From Phytomonospora endophytica (lineage in GTDB: Bacteria; Actinomycetota; Actinomycetes; Mycobacteriales; Micromonosporaceae): DNA of 64,000 bases. A model generated the notes under the pieces. That model did not search any database, was not told the DNA's origin, and worked only from the letters and a program-made list of their open reading frames with translations. Below are positions 34,808 through 42,806 of the stretch, one piece after another; the stretch's first letter is position 1; each line of letters begins with the position of its first letter. The stretch spans positions 260,646 to 324,645 of the forward strand of contig NZ_JACHGT010000008.1 in assembly GCF_014202425.1 (NCBI RefSeq), read 5' to 3'. The translations under genes and the position numbers were made by a program.

Positions 34808-35524
34808 ATGCGCGTAGAAATCTGGTCCGACATCGTCTGCCCCTGGTGCTACATCGGCAAAGCCCGCTTCGAGAAGGCCCTGGCCGCCTTCCCGAACCGT
34901 GATCAGGTCGAGGTCGTCCATCGCTCCTTCGAGCTCGACACGTCCGCGGCCACCTCGGACAAGTCCGGGCCGGTCGCCGAGATGCTCGCCGGGAAGTACG
35001 GGATGACGCTCGCCCAGGCCAAGAACGCCGAGAAGAGCGTCGCCGACGCCGCCGCGGGTGAGGGACTGCGCTACAACACCGAGCGCGTCAACGGCAACAC
35101 CTTCGACCAGCACCGGCTGCTGCACCTCGCCAAGCGCGAGGGCCGCCAGCTGGAGACGCTCGACGCCTTCTACCGCGCCAACTTCGCCGACGCCGTGCCC
35201 GTCAACGACGTCGAGGGCACCGTCTCCGCCGCCGTGTCGGCCGGGCTCGACGAGACCGAGGTCCGCGCGACCCTGGCCGACCCCGAGGCCTTCGCCGACG
35301 AGGTCCGCGCCGACGAGCGCGAGGCCGCCGCCCTCGGCGCCTCGGGCGTCCCGTTCTTCGTGATCGACCGCAAGTACGGCATCTCCGGCGCCCAGCCGCC
35401 CGAGACCTTCGCGCAGGCCCTGTCGACGGCCTGGTCCGACGCGCACCCGACGCTGCTCACCGTCGAAGGCGACCCGAGCGCGCCCGAGTGCACTGACGAC
35501 GGGTGCGCGGTGCCGCAGAAGTAG
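34808..35524 (+). CDS. DsbA-family thioredoxin-fold oxidoreductase (FrnE-like)
   Basis: 238 residues. Active site CPWC in IWSDIVCPWCYIGKARF, cis-Pro loop GASGVPFFVI, and a large helical insert (about 60-170) as in FrnE/2-hydroxychromene-isomerase-like proteins. No signal peptide, so cytoplasmic disulfide or mycothiol redox chemistry is likely. Two C-terminal cysteines (APECTDDGCAVP) could form a second redox pair. Confidence 0.9.
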   Translation: MRVEIWSDIVCPWCYIGKARFEKALAAFPNRDQVEVVHRSFELDTSAATSDKSGPVAEMLAGKYGMTLAQAKNAEKSVADAAAGEGLRYNTERVNGNTFDQHRLLHLAKREGRQLETLDAFYRANFADAVPVNDVEGTVSAAVSAGLDETEVRATLADPEAFADEVRADEREAAALGASGVPFFVIDRKYGISGAQPPETFAQALSTAWSDAHPTLLTVEGDPSAPECTDDGCAVPQK

Positions 35525-35534
35525 GCACGGAAAA

Positions 35535-35557
35535 ACGCCGGGCCCAGGGCCCGGCGT
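35535..35557 (+). terminator. Terminator after the DsbA-family gene
   Basis: ACGCCGGGCCC and its exact complement flank a single A; the helix would close with a small loop. Preceded by five As and followed by a T-containing stretch, so it may serve both convergent genes. Confidence 0.65.
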
Positions 35558-35573
35558 CTCGCTCGGCACGTCT

Positions 35574-35915
35574 TCAGTTCTCCAGTTTCCCCGCGGCCTT
35601 CAGCCACCCGGCGAAGACCTCTTCGTCCACGTCGGCGACGGTCGTGAGCTTCACCGTGCCCATCCCGCGCCCGTTGAGGGCGAGGCGGTCGTCGCCGAGT
35701 TCGGCGCCCCGCCAGAAGCCGAAGGTCACGTACTTCGGGTAGGCCTTGAAGAAGGCGACCGGCCGTTCGCCTGGCTTGGCGCCCGCGCTCCACACCGGGT
35801 GGCCGTGCCAGACGGCGCCGGCGCCGGGGAGGGCCTCCTCGATCAGCGTGACGAGCTTCGCGGTGATCTCCCGCTGCTCGGTGGGAAGGGCGGCGGTGTA
35901 GTCGTTGACGCTCAT
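35574..35915 (-). CDS. DUF1801 protein
   Basis: 113 residues. DUF1801/YdhG-like pattern: YTAALPTEQREITAKLVTLI, AVWHGHPVWSAG, PVAFFKAYPKYVTFGFWRGA. Function unknown. ATG 35915 chosen because AGGA lies eight bases upstream; an ATG two codons earlier is too close to it. Confidence 0.87.
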   Translation of the reverse strand: MSVNDYTAALPTEQREITAKLVTLIEEALPGAGAVWHGHPVWSAGAKPGERPVAFFKAYPKYVTFGFWRGAELGDDRLALNGRGMGTVKLTTVADVDEEVFAGWLKAAGKLEN

Positions 35916-35946
35916 GTTCATGATCCTTTCGGTGGAGTGGGTGACG

Positions 35947-36591
35947 TTAGCGCAGGCGGGCGGCGGAGTAGGCGACCCAGAGCATCGCGCTGAAGACACC
36001 GACGGCGAGACCGAGCGAGGCGCCGGCCTGGCCGCTCATGGCCCAGGCGTTGCCGAGCAGGATGGCGACGCCCGCGACCCTGGAGGCGACGGCGTGCCCG
36101 CGTCGGCCGGTGCGGGTGTAGAAGCGGCCCAGGACGAAGCAGGTGGCCGACAGCGCGGCGAAGGTGGCGGTACCGGCGATCATGTGGCCGGCACTGTGCC
36201 AGGACATCGTCGTCGGCAGCTCGTCGTGGCCGACGGGGAAACCCCCGCCCGGGTCCATGACGAGCAACCCGGCGGCGATCAGCCCGACGCCTGCGGTCAG
36301 CGTCAGCCTCGGCACCCACGTGGCACCGGGTTTCCCGGCCAGGGCCCGCCGGAAGCCGAAGGACCCGGCGATGGTGAGCAGCCCGGCGAGGACGAAGTTG
36401 GTGATCTGGAGCCACCCGAGGTCGCCGTTGGCCAAGGCGCTCAGCGGGTGGCGGGTGAGGTCGAAGCCCTCGCGGGTCGCGGCCTGGGTCAGCGACACCG
36501 CGATCCACAGGGGCTGGGCGACGGTGACGAGACCCAGGAGCGTGCGGGTCTTGATCGAAGGGGCGGTGCTGGTGGCGGTGATGGCGGTCAT
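35947..36591 (-). CDS. DUF998 membrane protein
   Basis: 214 residues with about six membrane helices. DUF998 features: VTVAQPLWIAVSLTQAATRE, FDLTRHPLSALANGDLGWLQ, and VMDPGGGFPVG. Role unknown. It is divergent from the YCII-sigma operon across a remarkable nested palindrome, so the two are probably co-regulated. Confidence 0.85.
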   Translation of the reverse strand: MTAITATSTAPSIKTRTLLGLVTVAQPLWIAVSLTQAATREGFDLTRHPLSALANGDLGWLQITNFVLAGLLTIAGSFGFRRALAGKPGATWVPRLTLTAGVGLIAAGLLVMDPGGGFPVGHDELPTTMSWHSAGHMIAGTATFAALSATCFVLGRFYTRTGRRGHAVASRVAGVAILLGNAWAMSGQAGASLGLAVGVFSAMLWVAYSAARLR

Positions 36592-36621
36592 CTCGGTGCC
36601 TTTCTCGGCGTTTTCGGTGCT

Positions 36622-36698
36622 CGCCAACACGTCGAACCGGCAATGTGACAGGGAACGGCTACCATTCCCTGTCACATAGGTCCTTCGACGTGTTGGCG
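36622..36698. promoter_or_regulatory. Nested 77-bp palindrome between the DUF998 and YCII-sigma genes
   Basis: Outer arms CGCCAACACGTCGAA (36622-36636) and its perfect complement (36684-36698); inner arms TGTGACAGGGAA (36644-36655) and its perfect complement (36665-36676). Both share the centre 36660. Each strand therefore reads TGTCACA followed 20 bases later by CG. A symmetric divergent control region is likely, for the ECF42-type sigma or another dimeric regulator. Confidence 0.7.
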
Positions 36699-36730
36699 TA
36701 CCGACCGAAGCGACACCCAAGGAGAACGAC

Positions 36731-37060
36731 ATGCGATACCTCATGACGACCCTTCCCACCGGCGACGAGCCCGAGTTCAACGAGCAGATGGCCGCCGAGA
36801 TGGGCGCCTTCATCCAGGAACTGACCGCCTCCGGCGCGCTGCTCGCCACCGGCGGCCTTGAGCCCGGCGGCGTGCTCCTCACCTCGAAGGACGGCGACGT
36901 GACCGTCACCGACGGGCCCTTCGCCGAGGCCAAGGAGGCCGTCGTCGGCTTCGCCCTCATCGACGTCCGCTCCAAGGAGGAGGCCATCGAGCTGTCCAAG
37001 CGCTTCTGGCGGATCGTCGGCAACGGCAAGGGCATCATCCAGCAGGTCTTCGGCCCCTGA
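36731..37060 (+). CDS. YCII-related (DGPF) protein
   Basis: 109 residues. The motif DGPF in VTVTDGPFAEAKEAVVGF identifies the DGPF class of YCII-fold proteins, the standard genetic partner of ECF42 sigma factors. Its final TGA shares the A/T junction with the ATG of the sigma gene, so the two are coupled. Biochemical role unknown. Confidence 0.92.
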   Translation: MRYLMTTLPTGDEPEFNEQMAAEMGAFIQELTASGALLATGGLEPGGVLLTSKDGDVTVTDGPFAEAKEAVVGFALIDVRSKEEAIELSKRFWRIVGNGKGIIQQVFGP

Positions 37061-38979
37061 TGGACCTCGCCCGCACGATCGACGCCGTCTGGAAACTGGA
37101 ATCGGCGAAGATCATCGCGGCCCTCACCCGCCTGGTCCACGACGTGGGCCTGGCCGAGGAGATGGCCCAGGACGCGCTCGTCGCGGCCCTGGAGCAGTGG
37201 CCCGAGTCAGGCGTCCCGGACAACCCGGGCGCCTGGCTCACGGCCATCGCCAAACGGCGCGCCATCGACCACATCCGCCGGAGTCAGCGGCTTGAGGAGA
37301 AGCAGGAACTCCTCGCCCGTGAACTCGAACGGCCCCCCGAACCCGAGCCGGAGCGCGACGACGTGCTCCGGCTCATGTTCATGTCCTGTCACCCCTCGCT
37401 GCCGACCGAGTCGCGGGCGGCCCTCACGCTGCGCCTGCTCGGCGGGCTCACCGCCGCCGAGATCGCGCGCGCCTTCCTGACCTCCGAGGCCGTGATCACC
37501 CGCCGCATCGCCGAGGCCAAGCGCACCCTCGCCGAGGCGGGCGCGGCCTTCGAGCTGCCCGAGTCGGGCGAGCTGGCCGGGCGGCTGTCGTCGGTCCTCG
37601 AAGTCATCTACCTCGTCTACAACGAGGGCTACTCGGCCACCTCCGGCGACGACCTCATGCGACCCGGCCTGACCCTGGAGGCCCTGCGGCTGGGGCATCT
37701 CCTCGCCGATCTCGCGCCCGGCGAGTCCGAGGTGCACGGGCTCCTCGCGCTCATGGAGATCCAGGAGTCGCGCGCGGCGGCCCGGACCGGCCCCGACGGC
37801 GAGCCCGTCCGGCTGCACGAGCAGAACCGCGGACTGTGGGACCGGTTGCGCGTCCAGCGCGGATTTGCCGCGATGCTGCGGGCGCGGGCGATCGGCGGCC
37901 CGCCCGGCCCGTACCTGCTGCAGGCCGCGATCGCCGTGACCCACGCGCAGTCCGCGAGCGCCGAGGCCACCGACTGGGCGCAGATCGCCGCGCTCTACGA
38001 CCTGCTGGTGCGGGTGCTGTCGACGCCCGTGGTGCGCCTCAACCGGGCCGTCGCGGTGGGCATGGCACGCGGCCCGGCCGCCGGACTGTCGCTTGTGGAC
38101 GAACTGCTGGCCGACCCGGCGCTGCGCGACTACCACCTGCTGCCTGGTGTGCGCGGGGATCTGTTGCTGCGCCTCGGTCGTGACGTCGAGGCCAGGCGGG
38201 AGTTCGAGCGCGCGGCGGCCCTGACCCGCAACGCCGCCGAGCGGGCCTTCCTGCTGCGGCGGGCCGAGGCGATCGCGCCGGTCGCGGCGGGGCCGCTGCT
38301 GGGGGAGGCGGCGGCGTCGTTCCTGGCGCGCGAGGATCTCGACGCCTCGACCGTGCGCTCCTACGGCCAGACCCTGCGGCGGCTGGCGGTCTCGCTCGGC
38401 GAGCGCGTGCCCCTGTCCGAGATCGGTTCCGCCGACGTCGCCCGGGTCTTCGCGGTGGCGTGGGGAGGCGCGGCGGCGCGGACGTGGAACCGGCACCGGG
38501 CGGCGTTGCGGTCGTTCGCGTCGTGGACGTCCACGGTGGACCTTGTGGCGGAGGTCGCGCGACGGGTCGAGGAGCCGGTCGAGATCGTTGCCGTGCAGGG
38601 GATCGACGCGCTCCTCGACCGTGACGACGTCGCCCTGCGCGAGCGCGTGCTGTGGTGGATGCTGCGCGAGTCGGGTGCGACGGTGAAGGCCGTGCTGGGT
38701 CTCGGCGTCGAGGACCTCGACCTCGACGACCGCCGTGCGCCCGCCGGGACGGGCTGGGTGCAGTGGCGGTCGCGGACCGCGCGGCTGCTGCCCGGGTTGA
38801 TCGACGGGCGCTCCCGGGGACCGTTGTTCCTCGCCGATCGCCGCCCCGGCCCGGGACGCATGCCCGCGCCGGGGGATCTGTGTCCGGAGACGGGGCGGGG
38901 CCGGTTGTCGTACGAGCGGGCGGAGTACCTGTTCAAGCAGGCCTCGGGAATGACGCTGCGGGCATTGCGTCAGAGGTAG
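37060..38979 (+). CDS. ECF42-type sigma factor fused to a truncated tyrosine-recombinase-like domain
   Basis: 639 residues. Residues 1-412 are a full ECF42 sigma: region 2 (LVHDVGLAEEMAQDALVAAL, NPGAWLTAIAKRRAIDHIRR), region 4 (TLRLLGGLTAAEIARAFL, VITRRIAEAKRTL) and the long TPR-like extension (LNRAVAVGMARGPAAGL). From about 413 it continues without a stop into a SAM-like core-binding module (FLAREDLDASTVRSYGQTLR, TWNRHRAALRSFASW) and an integrase catalytic-like domain (ERVLWWMLRESGATVKAVLG, WVQWRSRTARLLPG, GPLFLADRRPGPGR). It stops at TLRALRQR where integrases have the HxLRH box, so the box His and the nucleophilic Tyr are absent. Confidence 0.88.
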   Translation: MDLARTIDAVWKLESAKIIAALTRLVHDVGLAEEMAQDALVAALEQWPESGVPDNPGAWLTAIAKRRAIDHIRRSQRLEEKQELLARELERPPEPEPERDDVLRLMFMSCHPSLPTESRAALTLRLLGGLTAAEIARAFLTSEAVITRRIAEAKRTLAEAGAAFELPESGELAGRLSSVLEVIYLVYNEGYSATSGDDLMRPGLTLEALRLGHLLADLAPGESEVHGLLALMEIQESRAAARTGPDGEPVRLHEQNRGLWDRLRVQRGFAAMLRARAIGGPPGPYLLQAAIAVTHAQSASAEATDWAQIAALYDLLVRVLSTPVVRLNRAVAVGMARGPAAGLSLVDELLADPALRDYHLLPGVRGDLLLRLGRDVEARREFERAAALTRNAAERAFLLRRAEAIAPVAAGPLLGEAAASFLAREDLDASTVRSYGQTLRRLAVSLGERVPLSEIGSADVARVFAVAWGGAAARTWNRHRAALRSFASWTSTVDLVAEVARRVEEPVEIVAVQGIDALLDRDDVALRERVLWWMLRESGATVKAVLGLGVEDLDLDDRRAPAGTGWVQWRSRTARLLPGLIDGRSRGPLFLADRRPGPGRMPAPGDLCPETGRGRLSYERAEYLFKQASGMTLRALRQR

Positions 38980-39554
38980 GCCTCGCCGAGGATGAGCAGG
39001 CCGATGCCGATGAAGACCGCCGGGACGAGCCACTTCCCGTAACGCTCGACGACGGCGATGACCTTCGGATGCGAGCCGAGCAGCGCCCCGGCCGCGCACC
39101 ACACCGCGACGCCGACGGCGAACACGGCGATGGTGAGGAGCGTCGGGCCCGTCCCGATCGTGCGGAAGACCGGTGTGTAGACGGAGATGTTGTCGGCGCC
39201 GTTGGCGATCGTGACGCCCGCGACGCCGAGCAGGCCGGCGGCCGCGACGGGCGCGGCATCCCCGTCGCGGGAACGGATCGCGGTCACCAGCCCGCGCACG
39301 CCGAGCGCGAGCGGCACGAGCCCGAGGAGGCCGACGTGGCCGTCGGGGACGATCGACAGCCCGAGGGCGGCGAGGACCGAGACGGCGACGAGCGCGGCGA
39401 TGCCGAGGTACTGCCCGGTCCAGATGTGCCACGGACGCGGCCGCCCGTTCGCGCGCGAGGACAGGAAGAGCACCGTCAGCACGATGATGTCGTCGACGTT
39501 GGTTCCGGCGAACACGCCGACGGCGGTGGCGATGGTGCCCGGGGTGGCGCTCAC
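38970..39554 (-). CDS. CadD-type cadmium-resistance transporter family protein
   Basis: 194 residues with about five membrane helices. GTNVDDIIVLTVLF near the start and GVTIANGADNISVYTPVFRT are the CadD hallmarks. Probably exports divalent cations or related solutes. GTG start. The 3' end overlaps the sigma-fusion gene by 10 bp. Confidence 0.87.
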   Translation of the reverse strand: MSATPGTIATAVGVFAGTNVDDIIVLTVLFLSSRANGRPRPWHIWTGQYLGIAALVAVSVLAALGLSIVPDGHVGLLGLVPLALGVRGLVTAIRSRDGDAAPVAAAGLLGVAGVTIANGADNISVYTPVFRTIGTGPTLLTIAVFAVGVAVWCAAGALLGSHPKVIAVVERYGKWLVPAVFIGIGLLILGEAYL

Positions 39555-39570
39555 GTGGGGAGGTTAGTGG

Positions 39571-40182
39571 TCAGGGCCTGACGGTGGGGTCGGGAGCCCA
39601 GGCGCTCTGCCGTTCGCGGCCGGGGAGGTCGCGCCGTCCGGACGCCCACAGCAGAGTCGCCCACGGCCCTTCCGCCGCGATCTCCACCGTCGGGAACAGC
39701 CGCGCCAGCACCCGCGCGCACACCTCCGCCGGCGGATCCCACGGCACGCCGAGGCCCGTCGCGATGTCATCGATGTGGGCCAGCGTCTCGACCAAGGCGA
39801 GGGCCTCGTATCCGCTCGGGTCGGTCACCCCGAGCGAATGGAACGCCCGCACCTCCGGGCCCTTCGCGCGCAGCACCGCCGTGAGCAGGCCGCCCGCCGC
39901 CTCCACGACCCGCAACAGTCCTTCGACGCCGGCGTCGGGGTCGGCCCAGATCGCGCTCGCCGGGCCGCCGTCGCGCATCGGCTCGACGCGGAAAGGCACG
40001 TAGCCGTCGAGCGGGGGCGTGGGCGGGCTGAGCTGGGCGGCGTAGCCGAAGAGGTCGTCGGCGAGGTGTTCGGCGGTCTCCCGGCAGGTCCACGCCACCG
40101 GACCGGCGGGGCGTTCCCAGTCGGCGGCGGGCCGGCCCGACAGCGCGGCGACGGCGAGGGGCAGCACGAGCTCAAGGTCCAT
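39571..40182 (-). CDS. Maleylpyruvate-isomerase-like (MDMPI/DinB-fold) protein
   Basis: 203 residues. MDMPI_N-type pattern: AWTCRETAEHLADDLFGYAA supplies His, and EALALVETLAHIDDIATGLG supplies the second His/Asp site. In this superfamily such metal-dependent proteins use mycothiol; the substrate is unknown. A possible ECF41-type promoter reads toward it from the shared palindrome at 40258-40293. Confidence 0.8.
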   Translation of the reverse strand: MDLELVLPLAVAALSGRPAADWERPAGPVAWTCRETAEHLADDLFGYAAQLSPPTPPLDGYVPFRVEPMRDGGPASAIWADPDAGVEGLLRVVEAAGGLLTAVLRAKGPEVRAFHSLGVTDPSGYEALALVETLAHIDDIATGLGVPWDPPAEVCARVLARLFPTVEIAAEGPWATLLWASGRRDLPGRERQSAWAPDPTVRP

Positions 40183-40257
40183 TCCGAGACCCTAGGCCCG
40201 CCCTCCGACAAGGCTGAAACCGCGCTGAAACCGTCCTATTCCGCCGATCCCTACGCT

Positions 40258-40293
40258 GGTCACAGTGACGCATCCGAGGCCGTCACTGTGACG
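40258..40293. promoter_or_regulatory. Bidirectional ECF41-type promoter inside a palindrome
   Basis: GTCACAGTGACG (40259-40270) and CGTCACTGTGAC (40281-40292) are perfect inverted arms with a 10-base spacer. On the plus strand GGTCACA (40258-40264), 16 bases, CGTC (40281-40284). On the minus strand CGTCACA (40293-40287), 16 bases, CGTC (40270-40267). Both fit TGTCACA-N16-CGTC with one or two changes. Plus-strand initiation would lie about 20 bases before the P450 start. Confidence 0.55.
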
Positions 40294-40310
40294 AAAGAGG
40301 GGCGAGAACC

Positions 40311-41489
40311 ATGTTGATTCCCGAGACCTGGGACCTCCACCGCGGCCAGTACTGGCTGCGTGGCCGCGACCCCGAGCACGCCGTCGAGTTCGACACGGAG
40401 AAGCAGTACTGGAGCGTCCACCGCTACGCCGAAGTCGTCGCGGCCCTGTCCGACCACACGACCTTCTCCGCCGAGTACGGCCGGCTGATCCCCGACTACC
40501 CGGCCGAGGCCTTCGACGGCGACCTCACCCAGATGGACCCGCCGAAGCACCGGCAGCTGCGTGCGATCGCCGGCCGCGCGTTCACGCCGAAGGTCGTCGC
40601 CGACCTCGAACCGCGCATCCTCGAACTGACCACGGCACTGCTCGACGACGTCGCCGGGCAGGACGTCGTCGAGTTCGTCAGGGCGCTCGCGCATCCCCTG
40701 CCGGTCATCGTGATCGCCGACCTGCTCGGCATCCCCAAGAGTGACCTCGCGCTCTTCCACGCCTGGACCGAGATGGCGGTCGACCCGCCCGCCGAGTTCG
40801 ACCACACCGACGAGAAGGCGATGAAGGAACTCGGCGAATCCGTCGCCGACATGAACGGGCAGATCACCGAGTACCTGCGCGAGCATCTCGCCGAGCGGCG
40901 GGTCAGGCCGCGCGAGGATCTGCTGACGCGGCTGGTCCAGGCCGAGGTCGACGGGCAGGGCCTGACCGAGATCCAGCTGACCAACTTCGTGATGCTGCTG
41001 TTCATCGCCGGGCACATCACCACGACGATGCTGCTGGGCAACACGCTCCTGTGCCTCGACCGGAACCCGGAAGCCTTCGCCGCCGTCCGTGCCGACCGTT
41101 CGCTGGTGCCGGGGGCGATCGAGGAGGCCCTGCGGGTGATGAGCCCGATCACGCAGATCCCGCGCGTCACCATGGTCGACGTCGAGATCGGCGGCGTCGT
41201 CATTCCGAAGGACAACATGGTGACGCTGTGGGCGTCGGCGGCCAACCGTGACCCGCGGCAGTTCCCCGACCCGCACCGCTACGACCCGGCGCGCGATCCC
41301 AACGCGCACCTGGCATTCGGGCGCGGCATCCACTTCTGCCTCGGCGCCCCGCTCGCGAGGCTGGAGGGACGGGTCGCGCTGAACCTGCTGCTCGACCGCT
41401 ACCCGGAACTGCGGGTCGCCAAGACCCCGCTGTTCAAGCCGAATCCGGCATTCACGCGGGTGGCGGAACTGCACCTGGCGACGCGCTGA
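40311..41489 (+). CDS. Cytochrome P450
   Basis: 392 residues, full-length bacterial class-I type. I-helix LLFIAGHITTTMLL with the acid/Thr pair, K-helix EEALR, PERF-like region, and heme loop FGRGIHFCLGAPLAR with the Cys ligand (about residue 346). No ferredoxin or reductase is adjacent and no biosynthetic cluster surrounds it. Substrate unknown. SD-like GAGGGG precedes the ATG. Confidence 0.93.
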   Translation: MLIPETWDLHRGQYWLRGRDPEHAVEFDTEKQYWSVHRYAEVVAALSDHTTFSAEYGRLIPDYPAEAFDGDLTQMDPPKHRQLRAIAGRAFTPKVVADLEPRILELTTALLDDVAGQDVVEFVRALAHPLPVIVIADLLGIPKSDLALFHAWTEMAVDPPAEFDHTDEKAMKELGESVADMNGQITEYLREHLAERRVRPREDLLTRLVQAEVDGQGLTEIQLTNFVMLLFIAGHITTTMLLGNTLLCLDRNPEAFAAVRADRSLVPGAIEEALRVMSPITQIPRVTMVDVEIGGVVIPKDNMVTLWASAANRDPRQFPDPHRYDPARDPNAHLAFGRGIHFCLGAPLARLEGRVALNLLLDRYPELRVAKTPLFKPNPAFTRVAELHLATR

Positions 41490-41501
41490 CCACGCGAGGT
41501 T

Positions 41502-41534
41502 CGGCGCCCCGGCCCTGACCCGACCGGGGCGCCG
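41502..41534 (+). terminator. Terminator after the P450 gene
   Basis: CGGCGCCCCGG (41502-41512) pairs exactly with 41524-41534 around an 11-base loop. Confidence 0.7.
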
Positions 41535-41838
41535 TGTCCATGGTGGACGGTAAGGGGTCGACTGTAGTCCGCGCGGTTCTCGGGTGCCAGGGGCGTGTCA
41601 GCGGCAGGCGCGCAGGGGAGTTCCCGCAGATCGGTCGGCCGGTGGCGGGGAGATCCGAGACCGGCGACCGGGAGCGCGCCTCGTGGCGTGCGGTGGGGGG
41701 TGGCCGACCGGAATCGTCGGGTCCCGGGCCGTGGCCGGGGACGCTCGCCCACCCCCCATGACCGCGTGTCGCGCGCTCGGCGCGGACCAGGCCGGCCTCC
41801 TGATTCCCGGCGCACGTTACGCGCGGGCTCCGACAGCC
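41535..41838. other. Gene-free interval between P450 terminator and heme locus
   Basis: About 300 bases in which I see no convincing gene, RNA or strong repeat. It separates convergent transcripts; short frames here lack start signals and family patterns. Confidence 0.6.
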
Positions 41839-42132
41839 TCACGCCCGCGCGTGCAGTGCCGCCGCCGACTCCCGGTACAGCCGCACGATCTCCGGCCGGA
41901 CCTCCGGCCGTTCGCGAAGCGGCCGCTCCCAGGGGATCCGGATCTCCTCCTCGGTCCCGTCGACGGTGACGGCGTAGTCCCCGCCGTCGCCGTCGAAGGT
42001 GAGCATCCGGGCCGCCGTCGCGGTGGGGCGGCCACCGACACCGCGGCAGATGAGCAGCGTGTCGTCGGCGTGGTCGTGGTTCATGTGCTTGGTGATCGCG
42101 GCGATCACGTCCGCGGTGAAGGGATTGCTCAC
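41839..42132 (-). CDS. DUF2470 (HugZ C-terminal-like) protein of the heme operon
   Basis: 97 residues from GTG 42132, which overlaps the heme-oxygenase stop (GTGA). DUF2470 pattern: DVIAAITKHMNHDHADDTLL, RMLTFDGDGGDYAVTVDG, IPWERPLRERPEVRPEIVRL. In HugZ-type heme oxygenases this domain contributes to heme handling. Alone here, it may bind heme or bring it to the oxygenase. Confidence 0.87.
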   Translation of the reverse strand: MSNPFTADVIAAITKHMNHDHADDTLLICRGVGGRPTATAARMLTFDGDGGDYAVTVDGTEEEIRIPWERPLRERPEVRPEIVRLYRESAAALHARA

Positions 42133-42806
42133 ACCGACCTCCGCATCGTCGCGGCGAGCTCGGTGAGCACGGCGCCGTTGAAGTCGTAGGCGGCCAAGAC
42201 CTCGTCGATGACGCGCTCCTGCTCGTCGGGTCCCCACGGCGCCTCGTCAAGGAGGCGGCGGTATCCGGCCTTCCATTCGGTCAGGTCACCGAGCCCGTCG
42301 AACACGTAGAAGCGCACGCCCGGCCCGTCGGCGAAGCCGTACAGGTCGTTCGCGGCGGCCCGGAAGGCCTGGCCGCCCGACATGTCACCGAGGTAGCGCG
42401 TGTACTGGTGCGCCACGAGTCCGGCCGGCCAGGTGCGCCCGACCGCACGGACACGATCCACATAGGACTGTGTGGCGGGCAGCGGCGTGACCGCCGACCG
42501 CCAGTCCGCGCCGACGAGCAGCCGCAGGTCGGCGTCGAATCCCGGCAGGCGCGACAGTCCCGGCACGGCGAAGCGCCCGAGCACCGGGTCCCCGGCGAGC
42601 GCCTCGACGGCCGAGTCCAGCGCCTCGTAGACGAAGTACTGCTGGGCGTGCCAGGCGGCGTAGTCGTCGAGGTGCAGTTCGCCGTCCAGCAGCGCGCCGA
42701 GGATCCCGCGCTCGGCGGGGGTGTCGTCGGCGACGCCCTGGTGCTTGGCCCAGGACGCCTTCCGGATCCGGGCGGAGAAGTTCTCGGGTGGTGCCTCGAT
42801 GCTCAT
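42129..42806 (-). CDS. hmuO: Heme oxygenase (biliverdin-producing)
   Basis: 225 residues of the classical HO-1/HmuO family. The proximal heme ligand is probably His22 in RKASWAKHQGVADD. The distal-helix glycine motif is YTRYLGDMSGGQAFRAA, against the usual GDLSGGQ. It oxidises heme to biliverdin, iron and CO in the cytoplasm. Its ATG overlaps the ATPase stop and its stop overlaps the DUF2470 start, coupling uptake to degradation. Confidence 0.92.
   Translation of the reverse strand: MSIEAPPENFSARIRKASWAKHQGVADDTPAERGILGALLDGELHLDDYAAWHAQQYFVYEALDSAVEALAGDPVLGRFAVPGLSRLPGFDADLRLLVGADWRSAVTPLPATQSYVDRVRAVGRTWPAGLVAHQYTRYLGDMSGGQAFRAAANDLYGFADGPGVRFYVFDGLGDLTEWKAGYRRLLDEAPWGPDEQERVIDEVLAAYDFNGAVLTELAATMRRSV

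Noticed and set aside
36670-36698. TGTCACA in the nested palindrome as an ECF41-type -35 box
   Set aside because: At the 16-base spacing the sequence is TTGG; CG occurs only after 20 bases. The element probably belongs to another regulator or sigma.
38296-38979. Remnant of an integrated mobile element
   Set aside because: The integrase-like part is in frame with the sigma gene, and I see no tRNA target, att repeats or other mobility genes nearby.
40311-41489. P450 as part of a natural-product cluster
   Set aside because: No synthase, ferredoxin or tailoring genes flank it; neighbours are a transporter, an isomerase-like protein and the heme locus.
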